Notes: generated by a model not told the origin, from the sequence alone. Numbered from the stretch's first letter, positions 34,506 to 44,858 are shown. The stretch: DNA of 64,000 nt from an uncultured Candidatus Melainabacteria bacterium (GCA_934717855.1 CAKUZI010000005.1:1-64000); one strand, 5' to 3'. Numbers and translations are program-made.

Positions 34506-35699
34506 ATGAGCTTAATATATTTAGATAATAACGCAACAACAAAAGTTGCTCCGGAAGTATTAGAAGCTATGCTTCCATATTTTAAAGAAGAATATGCAAA
34601 CCCATCAAGCGTTTATGAATTTGCAAAACGTTCAAACCATGCCGTAAGAGATGCTCGTGGCGTTCTTAAAGATTTTTTCAATGCAAAAGATGAAAAAGAG
34701 ATTATTTTCACGTCTTGCGGTTCTGAAAGTGCAAACACAGGCATTCGTGGCGTTTTGAATATGAACAAAAATAAGCGCCATATTATCACGACAAAAGTTG
34801 AACACCCTTGCGTTTTGAATTTGTATAGAGCTCTTGAAAAAGAGGGATACAGGGTTGACTATATCGGAGTTAATTCAAATGGAGAGCTCGATTTAGCACA
34901 GCTTGAAGAAGCAATTTGCGATGATACAGCTTTGGTTTCTGTAATGTACGCTAACAACGAAACAGGTGTTGTTTTCCCGATTAAAAAGATTTCGGAAATT
35001 ATTAAATCAAAAAATCCGCAAACAAAATTTTACGTTGACGCAGTTCAGGTAACCGGAAAATTAGCAATTGATGTTCAAGATCTAGGCGTTGATATGATGG
35101 GAATTTCCGGACATAAATTTCACGCCCCAAAAGGCATTGGTGCTTTGTACGTAAATTCAAAAACATTGATAACACCGTTAATAATCGGTGGACACCAAGA
35201 ACGCGGGAAACGCGCAGGAACTGAGAATGTTCCTTATATTGTAGGAATGGCAAAAGCTGCCGAACTTGCGACAGATGCTCTTAAATATGAAACAACAGAA
35301 ATTAAAAGATTACGCGATAAACTGGAACAAAATATTGTAAAAAATGTGTTTAACTCAAGAATAAATGCAGGTATTCTTAATAGAGTTCCAAATACTACCA
35401 ATATTGGCTTTGAATATATAGAGGGCGAATTAATGCTTCTTCACTTGAGCGATTTAGGTATTTGCGCAAGTTCTGGTAGTGCTTGCACATCTGGCTCTTT
35501 AGAACCATCTCATGTTCTTAGGGCCATGAATGTACCATTTACGGCTGTTCATGGCAGTATTCGTTTCTCATTAAGCAGATATACAACCGAAAAAGAAATT
35601 GATTATGTTTGTGAACAAATGCCAAAAATTATTGAAAAATTGGTAAAAATTTCTCCGTTCCAAGACGAGCTGGAAGCTTTGAGAAAATTAAGACAATAA
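34506..35699 (+). CDS. nifS: cysteine desulfurase
   Basis: This 397-residue fold-type I PLP enzyme supplies sulfur to NifU. It shows YLDNNATTKVAPEV, VMYANNETG, the PLP lysine in SGHKFHAPKGIG, and the sulfur-accepting Cys in SSGSACTSG. It is translationally close to nifU (2-base gap) and ends at a strong terminator. Confidence 0.95.
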   Translation: MSLIYLDNNATTKVAPEVLEAMLPYFKEEYANPSSVYEFAKRSNHAVRDARGVLKDFFNAKDEKEIIFTSCGSESANTGIRGVLNMNKNKRHIITTKVEHPCVLNLYRALEKEGYRVDYIGVNSNGELDLAQLEEAICDDTALVSVMYANNETGVVFPIKKISEIIKSKNPQTKFYVDAVQVTGKLAIDVQDLGVDMMGISGHKFHAPKGIGALYVNSKTLITPLIIGGHQERGKRAGTENVPYIVGMAKAAELATDALKYETTEIKRLRDKLEQNIVKNVFNSRINAGILNRVPNTTNIGFEYIEGELMLLHLSDLGICASSGSACTSGSLEPSHVLRAMNVPFTAVHGSIRFSLSRYTTEKEIDYVCEQMPKIIEKLVKISPFQDELEALRKLRQ

Positions 35700-35730
35700 G
35701 ATTAAAAGCTTAAAAGATCTACAAAAAAAA

Positions 35731-35763
35731 GATTGCTCTTAACCAAAAGAGTAATCTTTTTTT
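35731..35763. terminator. bidirectional intrinsic terminator
   Basis: GATTGCTCTT and AAGAGTAATC pair (one G-T) with A and T runs outside. It serves nifU-nifS and the convergent ruvB, whose stop lies at 35762. Confidence 0.85.
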
Positions 35764-36838
35764 AGAACAACTGTTTTTGTTCATTTATACTTGCATTTTT
35801 GTACCCAAGATGCCGATATGTTGCAGGAGAAACTTTTCTTCCTCTCGGAGTTCTTTGCAACAAACCTGATTGCAACAGAAAAGGTTCACAAACATCTTCT
35901 ATTGTTTTAACATCTTCACCTATAGCAGCAGCAATTGTTTCTATTCCAACAGGCCCGCCATCATATTTCTCTATTATCAAACGCAAAAGACTTCTATCAG
36001 TATTATCTAAACCGTAATTATCTATTTTTAGAATATCTAATGATTTATTTGCAACATCTTCTGTAATTTTGCCATCATGTTTTACCAGTGCGTAATCTGA
36101 AACTCTCTTGACTAATCTATTCGCAATGCGCGGTGTTCCTCGAGAACGTTTAGCAATTGCATGTGCACCTTCTTCGGTAATTTCAATATTTAAAATTCCA
36201 GCAGTTCTTTTTATTACTTGTGCCAGTTCATCTTCTGTATAAAACTCTAAACGATGAATTATCCCGAACCTGTCACGTAGCGGGCCGGATAGTTCTCCAG
36301 CTTTTGTAGTTGCTCCAATTAGAGTAAATTTGGGGAGTGGAACGCGTAATGTCTTTACTGTTTGACTTTTTCCTGTTGTCATATCTAGGAAAAAATCTTC
36401 CATTGCTGGATAGAGAATTTCTTCTGCAACTTTGTTTAATCGATGAATTTCATCAATAAACAAAATTTCACCGCCTTTTAAAGACATCAAAATTCCAATA
36501 ATATCCCTTGGTCGCTCTAGCGCGGGAGCTGATGTTATTTTTATATCAACACCCATTTGCTCTGCAATAACCCCTGCTAGAGTTGTTTTTCCTAACCCTG
36601 GAGGCCCATAAAACAAAAGATGATCAAGAGGGAGTTCTCTTTTTTTAGACGCTTTAATTGATATTTTTAAAGTTTCTTTTAATGCAGATTGTCCGATATA
36701 TGTATCAAAAGTTTTCGGCCTAATACAATTTTCAAAATTTTTATCATTATCAATAGCTTCTGATTTAATTACAGAGGTTTTCTTTTTCTCTGCTATCGGT
36801 TTGCTTTCAAAATCATTATCATCTGCAATTATGCTCAT
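35762..36838 (-). CDS. ruvB: Holliday junction helicase RuvB
   Basis: This 358-residue AAA+ branch-migration motor has Walker A GPPGLGKTTLA, Walker B FIDEIHR, the arginine finger in GPLRDRFG, and the C-terminal winged helix (LLQRTPRGRKVSPATYRHLG). The first 35 residues are a poorly conserved acidic/basic extension. No ruvA or ruvC is adjacent. Confidence 0.97.
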   Translation of the reverse strand: MSIIADDNDFESKPIAEKKKTSVIKSEAIDNDKNFENCIRPKTFDTYIGQSALKETLKISIKASKKRELPLDHLLFYGPPGLGKTTLAGVIAEQMGVDIKITSAPALERPRDIIGILMSLKGGEILFIDEIHRLNKVAEEILYPAMEDFFLDMTTGKSQTVKTLRVPLPKFTLIGATTKAGELSGPLRDRFGIIHRLEFYTEDELAQVIKRTAGILNIEITEEGAHAIAKRSRGTPRIANRLVKRVSDYALVKHDGKITEDVANKSLDILKIDNYGLDNTDRSLLRLIIEKYDGGPVGIETIAAAIGEDVKTIEDVCEPFLLQSGLLQRTPRGRKVSPATYRHLGYKNASINEQKQLF

Positions 36839-36936
36839 TTATCCCTCTATAAAAGTCTTTTTTCTATTTGAAATTCCTATATATTCATGTTACCATAAAA
36901 TTAATGTATAGCATAATTTATTAAGAAGGAGAAGTA

Positions 36937-38106
36937 ATGAAAGTATCAGAACGTTTAGAACAAATCCCGCCATATTTATTTGCAGAAATAGATAGAAAAA
37001 TAGCTGAGGCTAAGGCTAAAGGGATTGATATTATAAGTTTAGGAATTGGTGATCCTGACTCTCCAACATTACAACCTGTTGTTGATGCAATGCACAAAGC
37101 AATCGACAACCCTAAAAACCACGACTACCCACCTTATAACGGGACAGAGGGGTTTAGAAAAGGGGCTTGTGATTGGATGAAAAGACGTTTTGGCGTTGAA
37201 TTAAACCCTGATACAGAAATGCTTGCAAATATTGGTTCAAAAGAGGCAATCGCTCATATCTTCTTTGCTTTTGTTGACAAAGGAGATTATACACTAGTTC
37301 CGGATCCCGGCTATCCTGTATATCATAATGCAACGATTTTTGCAGGCGGAACTCCTTTTGAAATGCCTTTATTAGAAGAAAATGGTTATCTTCCTGATTT
37401 TGATAAAATTCCAGAAGACGTAGCTAAAAAATCTAAATTGATGTTTTTAAATTACCCAAATAACCCAACAAGTGCAGTAGCTGACTTGGATTTTTGGAAA
37501 AAAGCTGTTGATTTTTGTAAAAAATACGATATATTACTTTGCTCTGATATGGCTTATTCAGAAATGACTTTTGATGGCTATAAAGCTCCATCCGTATTAC
37601 AAGTTGAAAGGGCTAAAGATGTTGCAATTGAATTTTATTCTCATTCAAAATCATATAATATGACGGGCTGGAGAGTTGGCTTTGTATGCGGAAATTCAGA
37701 TGCGGTAAAAGCTTTAGGAACAATAAAAAATAATATTGATTCCGGCACATTCAAAGCTATTCAAGAAGCTGCAACTACTGCGTTTACTGTTGATGAAAAA
37801 TATATCAATGACTTGAATAAGATGTATCAAGAACGTAGAGATACTGCTGAAGAAGGATTTAAAGAACTTGGCTGGAATATCAAGCCATCAAAAGCTACTT
37901 TTTATTTGTGGCTTCCTGTTCCTCACGGAATGACATCTGAAGAATTTGTAACAATAATGCTTGAAAAAGCTCACGTAGTCGTTCCACCTGGAAATGGATA
38001 TGGGAAATACGGTGAAGGATATTTCCGCGTTGCTTTAACTAAAGATGTTGAAACAATTAAAGAATGTATTAGAAGAATGAAAGAAGCCGGAATAAGATAT
38101 AATTAA
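36937..38106 (+). CDS. dapL: LL-diaminopimelate aminotransferase
   Basis: This 389-residue aminotransferase makes LL-diaminopimelate directly from tetrahydrodipicolinate, the short lysine/peptidoglycan route used by Cyanobacteria, Chlamydiae and some anaerobes. Motifs are GIGDPDSPT, DYPPYNGTEGFR, VPDPGYPVYHNAT, NYPNNPTSAV and the PLP lysine in YSHSKSYNMTGWR. The start has a GAAGGAG ribosome-binding site. The next gene begins 33 bases on. Confidence 0.93.
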   Translation: MKVSERLEQIPPYLFAEIDRKIAEAKAKGIDIISLGIGDPDSPTLQPVVDAMHKAIDNPKNHDYPPYNGTEGFRKGACDWMKRRFGVELNPDTEMLANIGSKEAIAHIFFAFVDKGDYTLVPDPGYPVYHNATIFAGGTPFEMPLLEENGYLPDFDKIPEDVAKKSKLMFLNYPNNPTSAVADLDFWKKAVDFCKKYDILLCSDMAYSEMTFDGYKAPSVLQVERAKDVAIEFYSHSKSYNMTGWRVGFVCGNSDAVKALGTIKNNIDSGTFKAIQEAATTAFTVDEKYINDLNKMYQERRDTAEEGFKELGWNIKPSKATFYLWLPVPHGMTSEEFVTIMLEKAHVVVPPGNGYGKYGEGYFRVALTKDVETIKECIRRMKEAGIRYN

Positions 38107-38139
38107 GATTGTTTCAGAAAGAAGTGGTATAATCCAATT

Positions 38140-41100
38140 ATGGAATGTCCAAAATGCGGTTTAGAAATTGATGATAAGGCAATGGTTTGTCCTAATTGCA
38201 AGAAAGTGTTAAAACTTGCTTGTCCGATATGCAAGACAATTAACACGACAAATACTTGTAAAAAATGTGGATATACCATTATTACAAAATGCCATAATTG
38301 TGGCAAAGTAAATCAAACTGCATCAAAAAAATGTCGCAAATGTGGATATGATTTAGAAAAAAGTGTTATACAAAATGAGGCCAATACTGATGATTTTGCA
38401 ATTCTAACCATTGATTTCCCTAATATGGATGAAATGAGGACTTGTCTTGGCTCTGCAAAACTTTTTAACAAGTTCAAGATTAATTTGGATAAAATAATCT
38501 ATGATTATACTAAATCTATTGGACTGCGAAGACAAATTATCAACAAAACTTGTATCATTCGATGTGACAAAGATTATACATTTGGAAGTTCTGTTGAGAC
38601 AGCAGTAAAAACAGCAATTGATTTACTAAATTTGATTACAGCAATGAACTGCAAACTTACAAACAAAAAAAATGCGACAGTTCGCTGTAACATGTTTATA
38701 TTAAAAAGAAACACTGAAGACAACCCTAATGATTTTGATTCCGGCTATAACATAAGTCTTATAAATCAAAATGCGACTCAAAAAACAGACAAAATACTAA
38801 ACACATTCCAAATCTTAACAGATGATCATGTTGCAAATGTAATAGGTTCTGAATACTCTTTATCTCCACTTAATTCAGTGATGGTAAAAGATGAAATGCT
38901 TATGTTTTACGAAATTGATTTAAGACAATATGTTAAAGTTGAATGGCCGGAAGAAGAGGTTGATAATGAAATTGAAGTACCAAATTTTGTCCAAAACATG
39001 TTGATAGAACAAGACAAAATGGATGGAGAAGCTTTAAACAACCTTGATTCACCCAAAGATCCGGATGCTATCTATGACATTGAAACAATAAATTTTGAAC
39101 AAATTAATTGTGACTTTATTAGGACTGAAAACATAGATGTTCTATTTCATATAATGAATAAATTTCAAACAATACCGAAAGGTATTGTAACTATCAAAAC
39201 TGCAGAAATGTATAAACCCTACACTCTAAAAGTATTGAATACTATTGGAGAAATTGGCAAGTTCGATAATATTATTACACTAACTTGTTATGAAGAAATG
39301 AAATATTCCCCATATTCATTTTTTAGAGATTTAGTTTCTGCAATTTTTGAATACACTGTTTCTCAAAAATTGTTTTTCGAAAACGATTTTTCAATGTTTG
39401 CATCTGTAGACCCTGACGGCTTAATTAAAGACTTAATCTCTTTACAAAAAAGAGAAAGCGACAAAGCTGAAGATACAAGATATATTTATTTTGATATTTT
39501 CTTAACTTTATTACAAATTATCCCTAAAACATTGATATATATTGAAGATTTTGAAAAAATTGACTCAAGCTCGTATGATGTTTTAAAATATTTGTTTGAA
39601 GCTTTTGAACAACTTGATATTAGCTTTTTAATATCTCACAACAAAGATTTCTCTTTACATAAAGACTGTCATTTCTTGTTAAGCAAACCTTATTACACTG
39701 AAATAACTCTTAAACCGACTTCTTTTGAGAAACTAATAGAAGAAAATAAAGTTTTTTATAAAGATGTACTAAATAATTTTTATTTCCAAAGAGTTGCCAA
39801 ATATGCTTGCGGAAGTAGTTTATTTATTGATATCGCAATTCAATATTTAATAGAATCCGGCGTTTTTGCCATTAGAGAAGATAGCATTGAAATGATTGAT
39901 CCTAAAACGATTATTATTCCATCCAGCTTAGATAAACTTGTTGCAAGGCGTTTAAATCTATTGCAAGATGATGCTAATGCGATGAAATTTTTAACTTCAC
40001 TAGTCTTACTTGGAACTCGTGTTGATATTTCAACCATTCAAAGCTTAAATTATTCAAATCTTAATGAATTAATAGAAAAACTTTCTAATATGGGATTTTT
40101 ATATCAATATAACAATTGCATTTATTTCCCTAATTATAATTTGCTTCGAAATAATCTTTTATCAACAATAAGCAAAATTTATTTAGAAAATGTTGCAGAA
40201 GATTTATTTGAAAAAGTTTTCGATGAAGGAATGCCTAGCCCAATAAAAGCTTATTTATACGGATTGTTACAAAAAACGGATAAAGAGCGCAGTCAATGGG
40301 AACAGCTTGCTGAAATATGCCTTTCTTTAGGTGATTTTAACGCATACTTGAATTGTACAGATAAAGTTATTCAACTTTTAAACCAAAATAATGATCCTGA
40401 AAAATTTGAAGAAATAGAGGAATACAAAAAACTTCTTTACCAAAATATTTCCAGCAATCTTTACGAATATATTCCAGAGAAAACAGCTAGCATTGCAGAA
40501 AGGACATTAAAAAATTTAGAAAAAACAGCGAATGCAGATGATATAATTTTGCTCTGCAATAAAATGATTAATGGGAACTTGCTCGTTGGAGACTATAACC
40601 ACGCTTTGGAACTAACCCACAAAGTTTTATCTCTAATTCCTCCATCTTCATTGAATCCTAATGATGAAAATTTTAACAGTTATTTCTTTTTAATGTCTGT
40701 TATACATATTCAGATTTTATTCAATATTGGAGCTTTAACAGATTGTTTAGAAATTGGTTACAAAGTTTTGAATATCATAAATGATGAAACTATATCTCAT
40801 TTAAAACCGGATTATATGTCAGATGAAGATTTCCAAAATTTAATAATTGATTCGGCAGGATATGTAGCTCTTGCCAACGTACTTTCTCTTAGCGGAAATG
40901 TAGAAGAATTTCTGAAAATTTTAAGAGCAGATTTACATTGTATACCGGAATCATTTGATTTGTTTATTGCTTTACAAAACTTGTTACACGGCAAACAAAT
41001 TCCAGAAATTTCTGACCAAATATCAGATACAGACAGATTTGGAAGTGTTATTTATAATATAATTTGTGCTTTTTCAGAATTAAACGAAGGTTATACAAAG

Positions 41101-41631
41101 TTTGCTGAAAACATTTATAGAGCCAAACTTTTTGCAAACAATAATAAATTGCATTTTCTCGAATTATTCTGTGATTTAATGATTGGTTATGCATACATGA
41201 AGTTAAATTCTTTTGAAAAAGCTGATTCAATAATTTATAAAATAATCAAGGAAACAAACAATAATGGGATGACCACCCTATTATATTTAGCTTGGTTTGT
41301 TATGAGCGAATTACATTTAATGCAAAACAGATATGATGTTGTGTTTGGAATAGTTAATAATTCTCTTATTCAATTAGAAAAAACTGATACAACCAGCCCA
41401 TATCTTTTAATGTTATTCAAGTATAATATGTATAAAATAATGATGTTTAAGAAACAATACGATAAAGCTGATATTTGTATTAGTCATGCAAGATATATTT
41501 CAGAAAGATATGGAATAAATTTTGAATTTGACACAGATGAAAATCATTATATTGCAGTAGAAGAAGAGACAGAAAACAGTGACATTGTAGCAAATGCTCA
41601 ATTAACTAATTTTGAAAGTGAGGCAGAATGA
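38140..41631 (+). CDS. giant zinc-ribbon protein with degenerate cyclase-like and STAND-like domains and a TPR-like tail
   Basis: This 1163-residue protein opens with three or four CxxC zinc ribbons (1-70). Residues 85-190 (ILTIDFPNMDEM, CDKDYTFGSSVETAVKTAIDLL) follow the pattern of a class III nucleotide cyclase domain but without its metal-binding Asp pair. Residues 330-620 follow a STAND/AAA ATPase: IPKGIVTI leads to where a P-loop belongs, but residues 355-362 read AEMYKPYT instead of GExGxGKS; a Walker-B-like IYIED remains at 466-470. From about 700 to 1130 the protein is helical with TPR-like spacing. It overlaps glgA by 4 bases (ATGA), suggesting coupled translation and a regulatory or scaffolding link to glycogen synthesis. 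Domain calls beyond the zinc ribbons are by eye. Confidence 0.65.
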   Translation: MECPKCGLEIDDKAMVCPNCKKVLKLACPICKTINTTNTCKKCGYTIITKCHNCGKVNQTASKKCRKCGYDLEKSVIQNEANTDDFAILTIDFPNMDEMRTCLGSAKLFNKFKINLDKIIYDYTKSIGLRRQIINKTCIIRCDKDYTFGSSVETAVKTAIDLLNLITAMNCKLTNKKNATVRCNMFILKRNTEDNPNDFDSGYNISLINQNATQKTDKILNTFQILTDDHVANVIGSEYSLSPLNSVMVKDEMLMFYEIDLRQYVKVEWPEEEVDNEIEVPNFVQNMLIEQDKMDGEALNNLDSPKDPDAIYDIETINFEQINCDFIRTENIDVLFHIMNKFQTIPKGIVTIKTAEMYKPYTLKVLNTIGEIGKFDNIITLTCYEEMKYSPYSFFRDLVSAIFEYTVSQKLFFENDFSMFASVDPDGLIKDLISLQKRESDKAEDTRYIYFDIFLTLLQIIPKTLIYIEDFEKIDSSSYDVLKYLFEAFEQLDISFLISHNKDFSLHKDCHFLLSKPYYTEITLKPTSFEKLIEENKVFYKDVLNNFYFQRVAKYACGSSLFIDIAIQYLIESGVFAIREDSIEMIDPKTIIIPSSLDKLVARRLNLLQDDANAMKFLTSLVLLGTRVDISTIQSLNYSNLNELIEKLSNMGFLYQYNNCIYFPNYNLLRNNLLSTISKIYLENVAEDLFEKVFDEGMPSPIKAYLYGLLQKTDKERSQWEQLAEICLSLGDFNAYLNCTDKVIQLLNQNNDPEKFEEIEEYKKLLYQNISSNLYEYIPEKTASIAERTLKNLEKTANADDIILLCNKMINGNLLVGDYNHALELTHKVLSLIPPSSLNPNDENFNSYFFLMSVIHIQILFNIGALTDCLEIGYKVLNIINDETISHLKPDYMSDEDFQNLIIDSAGYVALANVLSLSGNVEEFLKILRADLHCIPESFDLFIALQNLLHGKQIPEISDQISDTDRFGSVIYNIICAFSELNEGYTKFAENIYRAKLFANNNKLHFLELFCDLMIGYAYMKLNSFEKADSIIYKIIKETNNNGMTTLLYLAWFVMSELHLMQNRYDVVFGIVNNSLIQLEKTDTTSPYLLMLFKYNMYKIMMFKKQYDKADICISHARYISERYGINFEFDTDENHYIAVEEETENSDIVANAQLTNFESEAE

Positions 41632-43067
41632 AAATTTTATTTGTAGCATCAGAAGTAGCACCTTTTTCAAAGGCTGGAGGTCTTGCAGATGTAGTTGGAA
41701 GTTTGCCGAAACATTTAGAAAAAGAGGCAGAAATTGCAATTTTTACACCTCTACATGGACTTATTGATACTAAAAAATGGGGAATAAAAGAACTCGAAAA
41801 TTCCGAAATGTGGTTAACTTTTGGAGGAATGGGACATAAATTTAAATTATTTATGTGTAAATTGCCAAATACTAATATTAATGTGTTTTTTGTTCACAAT
41901 GATTGGTATTTTTCTTGTTTTAAAGATGTTTATCCAAAATGGCTTGACCCTAAATATGAACATGAAAGATATATCGCATTTTCATTAGCGACAATGGAAT
42001 ATGCAAAACTCTTGAACTTTAAAGCAGATGTTATCCATGCTAACGATTGGCATACCGCAATGATACCTGTTTATTTACATAGCAATTACAGATTTGACGA
42101 TTTTTGGAAAAATACAAAATGTGTATTCGAAATTCATAATCTTGCGTATCAAGGCGTGTGGTTTGATGATGTTCTTGATTTTGCAAATATGCGCAAAGAC
42201 ATAGTTTACAACGAACATGGTGTTGAACATTATGGAAAAGTAAATTGGATGAAAGGAGCAATTAATTATTCTGATAAAGTTATTGCAGTTTCTCCTACAT
42301 ATGCAAGAGAAATACTAACTGAAGAATACGGCGAGGGCATGGATTATACTTTACGCATGAACCAAGGAAAACTCGTCGGAATTTTAAACGGAATTGATTA
42401 TGACGTATTTAATCCAAAAACAGACAAAACTATTGTAAAAAAATATGATGTTAAGTCATTAGATAATAAAGAAGAAAATAAAAAAAGAGTTTGTGAAGAA
42501 TTTGGACTAGAATACAACCCAGAACGCCCTCTTTTTGCAATGGTATCAAGGCTTGTTGGGCAAAAAGGTATTGATTTAATTAGAGAATGTCAAGAGGAAT
42601 TAAAAAATATAAATGCCGATTTTGTATTTTTAGGAAGCGGAGAAAAAGATTATGAAAATTTACTGATTTGGCTTTCAAACAATTCATCTAATATTCGTGC
42701 ATACATTGGTTATCGCGGAGATTTAGCTAATCAAATATATGCTGGAAGCGATTTTTATTTAATGCCTTCAAAATTTGAACCTTGCGGATTAAGCCAATTA
42801 ATAGCTATGAGATACGGATCTTTACCAGTTGTAAGAGCAACTGGAGGGCTAGAAGATACAGTAACTGGCTATCCGCTTGATAATTCTAATGGTTTTAAAT
42901 TTTGGGGTTACACTGGATGGGACATGATGGAAGCTATTCGTTGCGCCCTTGGGGTTTACGCAGATAACTATACATTCAACGCAATGAGAAAATCTGCGAT
43001 GGAAGCTGATTTTTCGTGGAAAAAGAGTACAGCAGAATATTTAAACTTATACAAAAGCTTAATTTAA
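41628..43067 (+). CDS. glgA: glycogen synthase (ADP-glucose type)
   Basis: This 479-residue GT5 enzyme has the ADP-glucose-binding KAGGLADVVGSLPK (K15), HANDWHTAMIP, the acceptor region EIHNLAYQG, and the C-terminal PSKFEPCGLSQLIAMRYGSLPVVRATGGL. It extends alpha-1,4-glucan from ADP-glucose. The start lies within the stop of the preceding regulator-like gene. With the phosphohexomutase (48.4 kb) and phosphorylase-like gene (0.2 kb) it marks glycogen storage. glgB and glgC are not in the window. Confidence 0.96.
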   Translation: MKILFVASEVAPFSKAGGLADVVGSLPKHLEKEAEIAIFTPLHGLIDTKKWGIKELENSEMWLTFGGMGHKFKLFMCKLPNTNINVFFVHNDWYFSCFKDVYPKWLDPKYEHERYIAFSLATMEYAKLLNFKADVIHANDWHTAMIPVYLHSNYRFDDFWKNTKCVFEIHNLAYQGVWFDDVLDFANMRKDIVYNEHGVEHYGKVNWMKGAINYSDKVIAVSPTYAREILTEEYGEGMDYTLRMNQGKLVGILNGIDYDVFNPKTDKTIVKKYDVKSLDNKEENKKRVCEEFGLEYNPERPLFAMVSRLVGQKGIDLIRECQEELKNINADFVFLGSGEKDYENLLIWLSNNSSNIRAYIGYRGDLANQIYAGSDFYLMPSKFEPCGLSQLIAMRYGSLPVVRATGGLEDTVTGYPLDNSNGFKFWGYTGWDMMEAIRCALGVYADNYTFNAMRKSAMEADFSWKKSTAEYLNLYKSLI

Positions 43068-43091
43068 TATTTGCAAAATAAATTCTTAAAG

Positions 43092-43754
43092 TTAATAGCC
43101 ATATTGTTCATGCTCATTCAGATACTCTTTTACAGCATTTAATGAAGATTGAACAATACGAGTAACACGAGATGGAGACAAACCAATCTGTTTAGCAATG
43201 TCTTTAACCTGCATATTTCTATAAAATCTATATTCAACAACAGTTCTTTCTTTTGCAGGAAGTTTTGCAATAGCAGCTCTTATCATTCTACCCATTTCTG
43301 TAATCTCAGCACTTTCATCTGGTTGAGCATGAGGATCTTTTAAGAAATCAAACGGAGAATCATTATCACTTGCCGCTGCAGCCAAACCATCAATGGACAA
43401 AATAGTTTCGTAAACAGCTTCACGGACTTTTGCTTTTTGCATGTCCATGCCTTCAACAGCTTCATCCGGATCTATTTCATCATCAGACTTATGTTTCAAA
43501 GAGTACCATTTGTATCGAATTCTTAATTCATTTCTAATAGCCCATCTAACTGCAGTTGCGATATATGCTGCATTATATTTTTCAAGTTGCTCAGGCGTTT
43601 TGTTTTTTACTAAAACTTGAACAGCCAAAATCCCGATAGAAACTAATTCCTCGTAATCAACCATATGCTGAGGAATGCGCCTGTGCTCGACTCTGGCAAC
43701 TTTTTGAACTATGTCTATATATTCTTGTAATCTATTTTTATTTTGCATAACCAT
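43092..43754 (-). CDS. fliA: sigma-70 family factor, probably flagellar FliA/SigD type
   Basis: This 220-residue protein has region 2 (VDYEELVSIGILAVQVLVKN… AAYIATAVRWAIRNELR), a short region 3 and region 4 (LPAKERTVVEYRFYRNMQVKDIAKQIGLSPSRVTRIVQSSL). The size and order fit sigma-28-type factors. It lies 27 bases downstream of flhB on the same strand, supporting a role in flagellar or export gene control. It lacks the 1.1 region of primary sigma factors. Another group-3 assignment remains possible. Confidence 0.75.
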   Translation of the reverse strand: MVMQNKNRLQEYIDIVQKVARVEHRRIPQHMVDYEELVSIGILAVQVLVKNKTPEQLEKYNAAYIATAVRWAIRNELRIRYKWYSLKHKSDDEIDPDEAVEGMDMQKAKVREAVYETILSIDGLAAAASDNDSPFDFLKDPHAQPDESAEITEMGRMIRAAIAKLPAKERTVVEYRFYRNMQVKDIAKQIGLSPSRVTRIVQSSLNAVKEYLNEHEQYGY

Positions 43755-43781
43755 GATTATATATCCATATTAGCATGGAAT

Positions 43782-44858
43782 TTATTTCATTGTACCTTTA
43801 TTTGGTGTATTTTTCAACTTGTAAACAAAAAGTAGTATTTCTGCAATAGCCTTATACAATTCTGGCGGAATTTGCTGGTTTAAATCAACCATTTTAAAAA
43901 GCGCACGTGCAACAGGTGCGTTCTCAATAACCGGAATTTGGTGTTCTTTTGCAATCTTAATAATTTTTTTTGCAATTAGTTCTGTACCTTTAGCAATAAG
44001 CATGGGAGAAGCCATTTCTTCCGCTTTATATTTCAATGCACAAGCAATATGCGTAGGATTTGTTACAACAAAATCTGCGTCCGGAACAGCATCCATCATA
44101 CCTTGTTGAAGCATTTGCATTCGTCGTTGACGAAGTGCCGCTTTTACATTCGGATCACCTTCTGTGTTTTTGTATTCATCTTTAATTTCTTTGAAAGACA
44201 TTTTTTGATCTTTCAAAAACTTCCATTTTGTAACCCCATAATCAGCAGCAGCAATCACTAAAAAAGCAATACATGCTTTAAAAATAAAGTCTGTAATAAG
44301 CTTTCCAAACTCAATCATTACTGCAAAGTTATTATCAATAGAAGCAAGCATTAGAATATTTTCAATATGTTGCATATAAACGCTCCAACCAATATAACCA
44401 AGCAGAACAACTTTTAAAATATTCTTAAATAATTCAAAAAGCGTCTTTATTGACATAATATTTTTAAAATACTTGGTTGGATTAAGTTTATCCAGTTTAG
44501 GCATAAGAGGTGCTGTCGCAACAAGCGGACCGACTTGAATAAAATCTGCCATAATTGCGATAAACCAAGCTATAAAGAGTATAGGCCCAATAATTAATGC
44601 CGCACATTTTGTTGTAATAGTAAAAATATAAGTCAGCCCAACTTGATCGATATGAGCATTTGGGATTTGCTCATACAAGAGCGTGTAAAGCTGAACAATT
44701 TGATCCCAAATAAATGGCGCTAATCCAAAGATTACCGAAAACAAAATCAGCAATGAAATAGCGGTTGAAAAATCTTTTGATTTAACAACCTGACCTTCTT
44801 TTCTAGCCTGCTCGAGTTTTCTCGGGGTGGCATCAAACTGTTTATCTTCATCACCCAT
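43782..44858 (-). CDS. flhB: flagellar export protein FlhB
   Basis: This 358-residue protein has a basic N-terminus (FDATPRKLEQARKEGQV) and four transmembrane helices (about 30-50, 80-105, 145-165, 185-205). The cytoplasmic FlhB_C domain has the autocleavage motif NPTH at residues 267-270. Cleavage switches export from rod/hook to filament substrates. The flagellar version is favoured over injectisome SctU because a FliA-like sigma factor follows and no needle-complex genes are present, but the two families are close. No fliR/flhA neighbours are seen. Confidence 0.85.
   Translation of the reverse strand: MGDEDKQFDATPRKLEQARKEGQVVKSKDFSTAISLLILFSVIFGLAPFIWDQIVQLYTLLYEQIPNAHIDQVGLTYIFTITTKCAALIIGPILFIAWFIAIMADFIQVGPLVATAPLMPKLDKLNPTKYFKNIMSIKTLFELFKNILKVVLLGYIGWSVYMQHIENILMLASIDNNFAVMIEFGKLITDFIFKACIAFLVIAAADYGVTKWKFLKDQKMSFKEIKDEYKNTEGDPNVKAALRQRRMQMLQQGMMDAVPDADFVVTNPTHIACALKYKAEEMASPMLIAKGTELIAKKIIKIAKEHQIPVIENAPVARALFKMVDLNQQIPPELYKAIAEILLFVYKLKNTPNKGTMK

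Noticed and set aside
43782..44858. FlhB homologue read as an injectisome SctU
   Set aside because: No other type III secretion genes are present and a FliA-like sigma factor follows; the flagellar reading is simpler.
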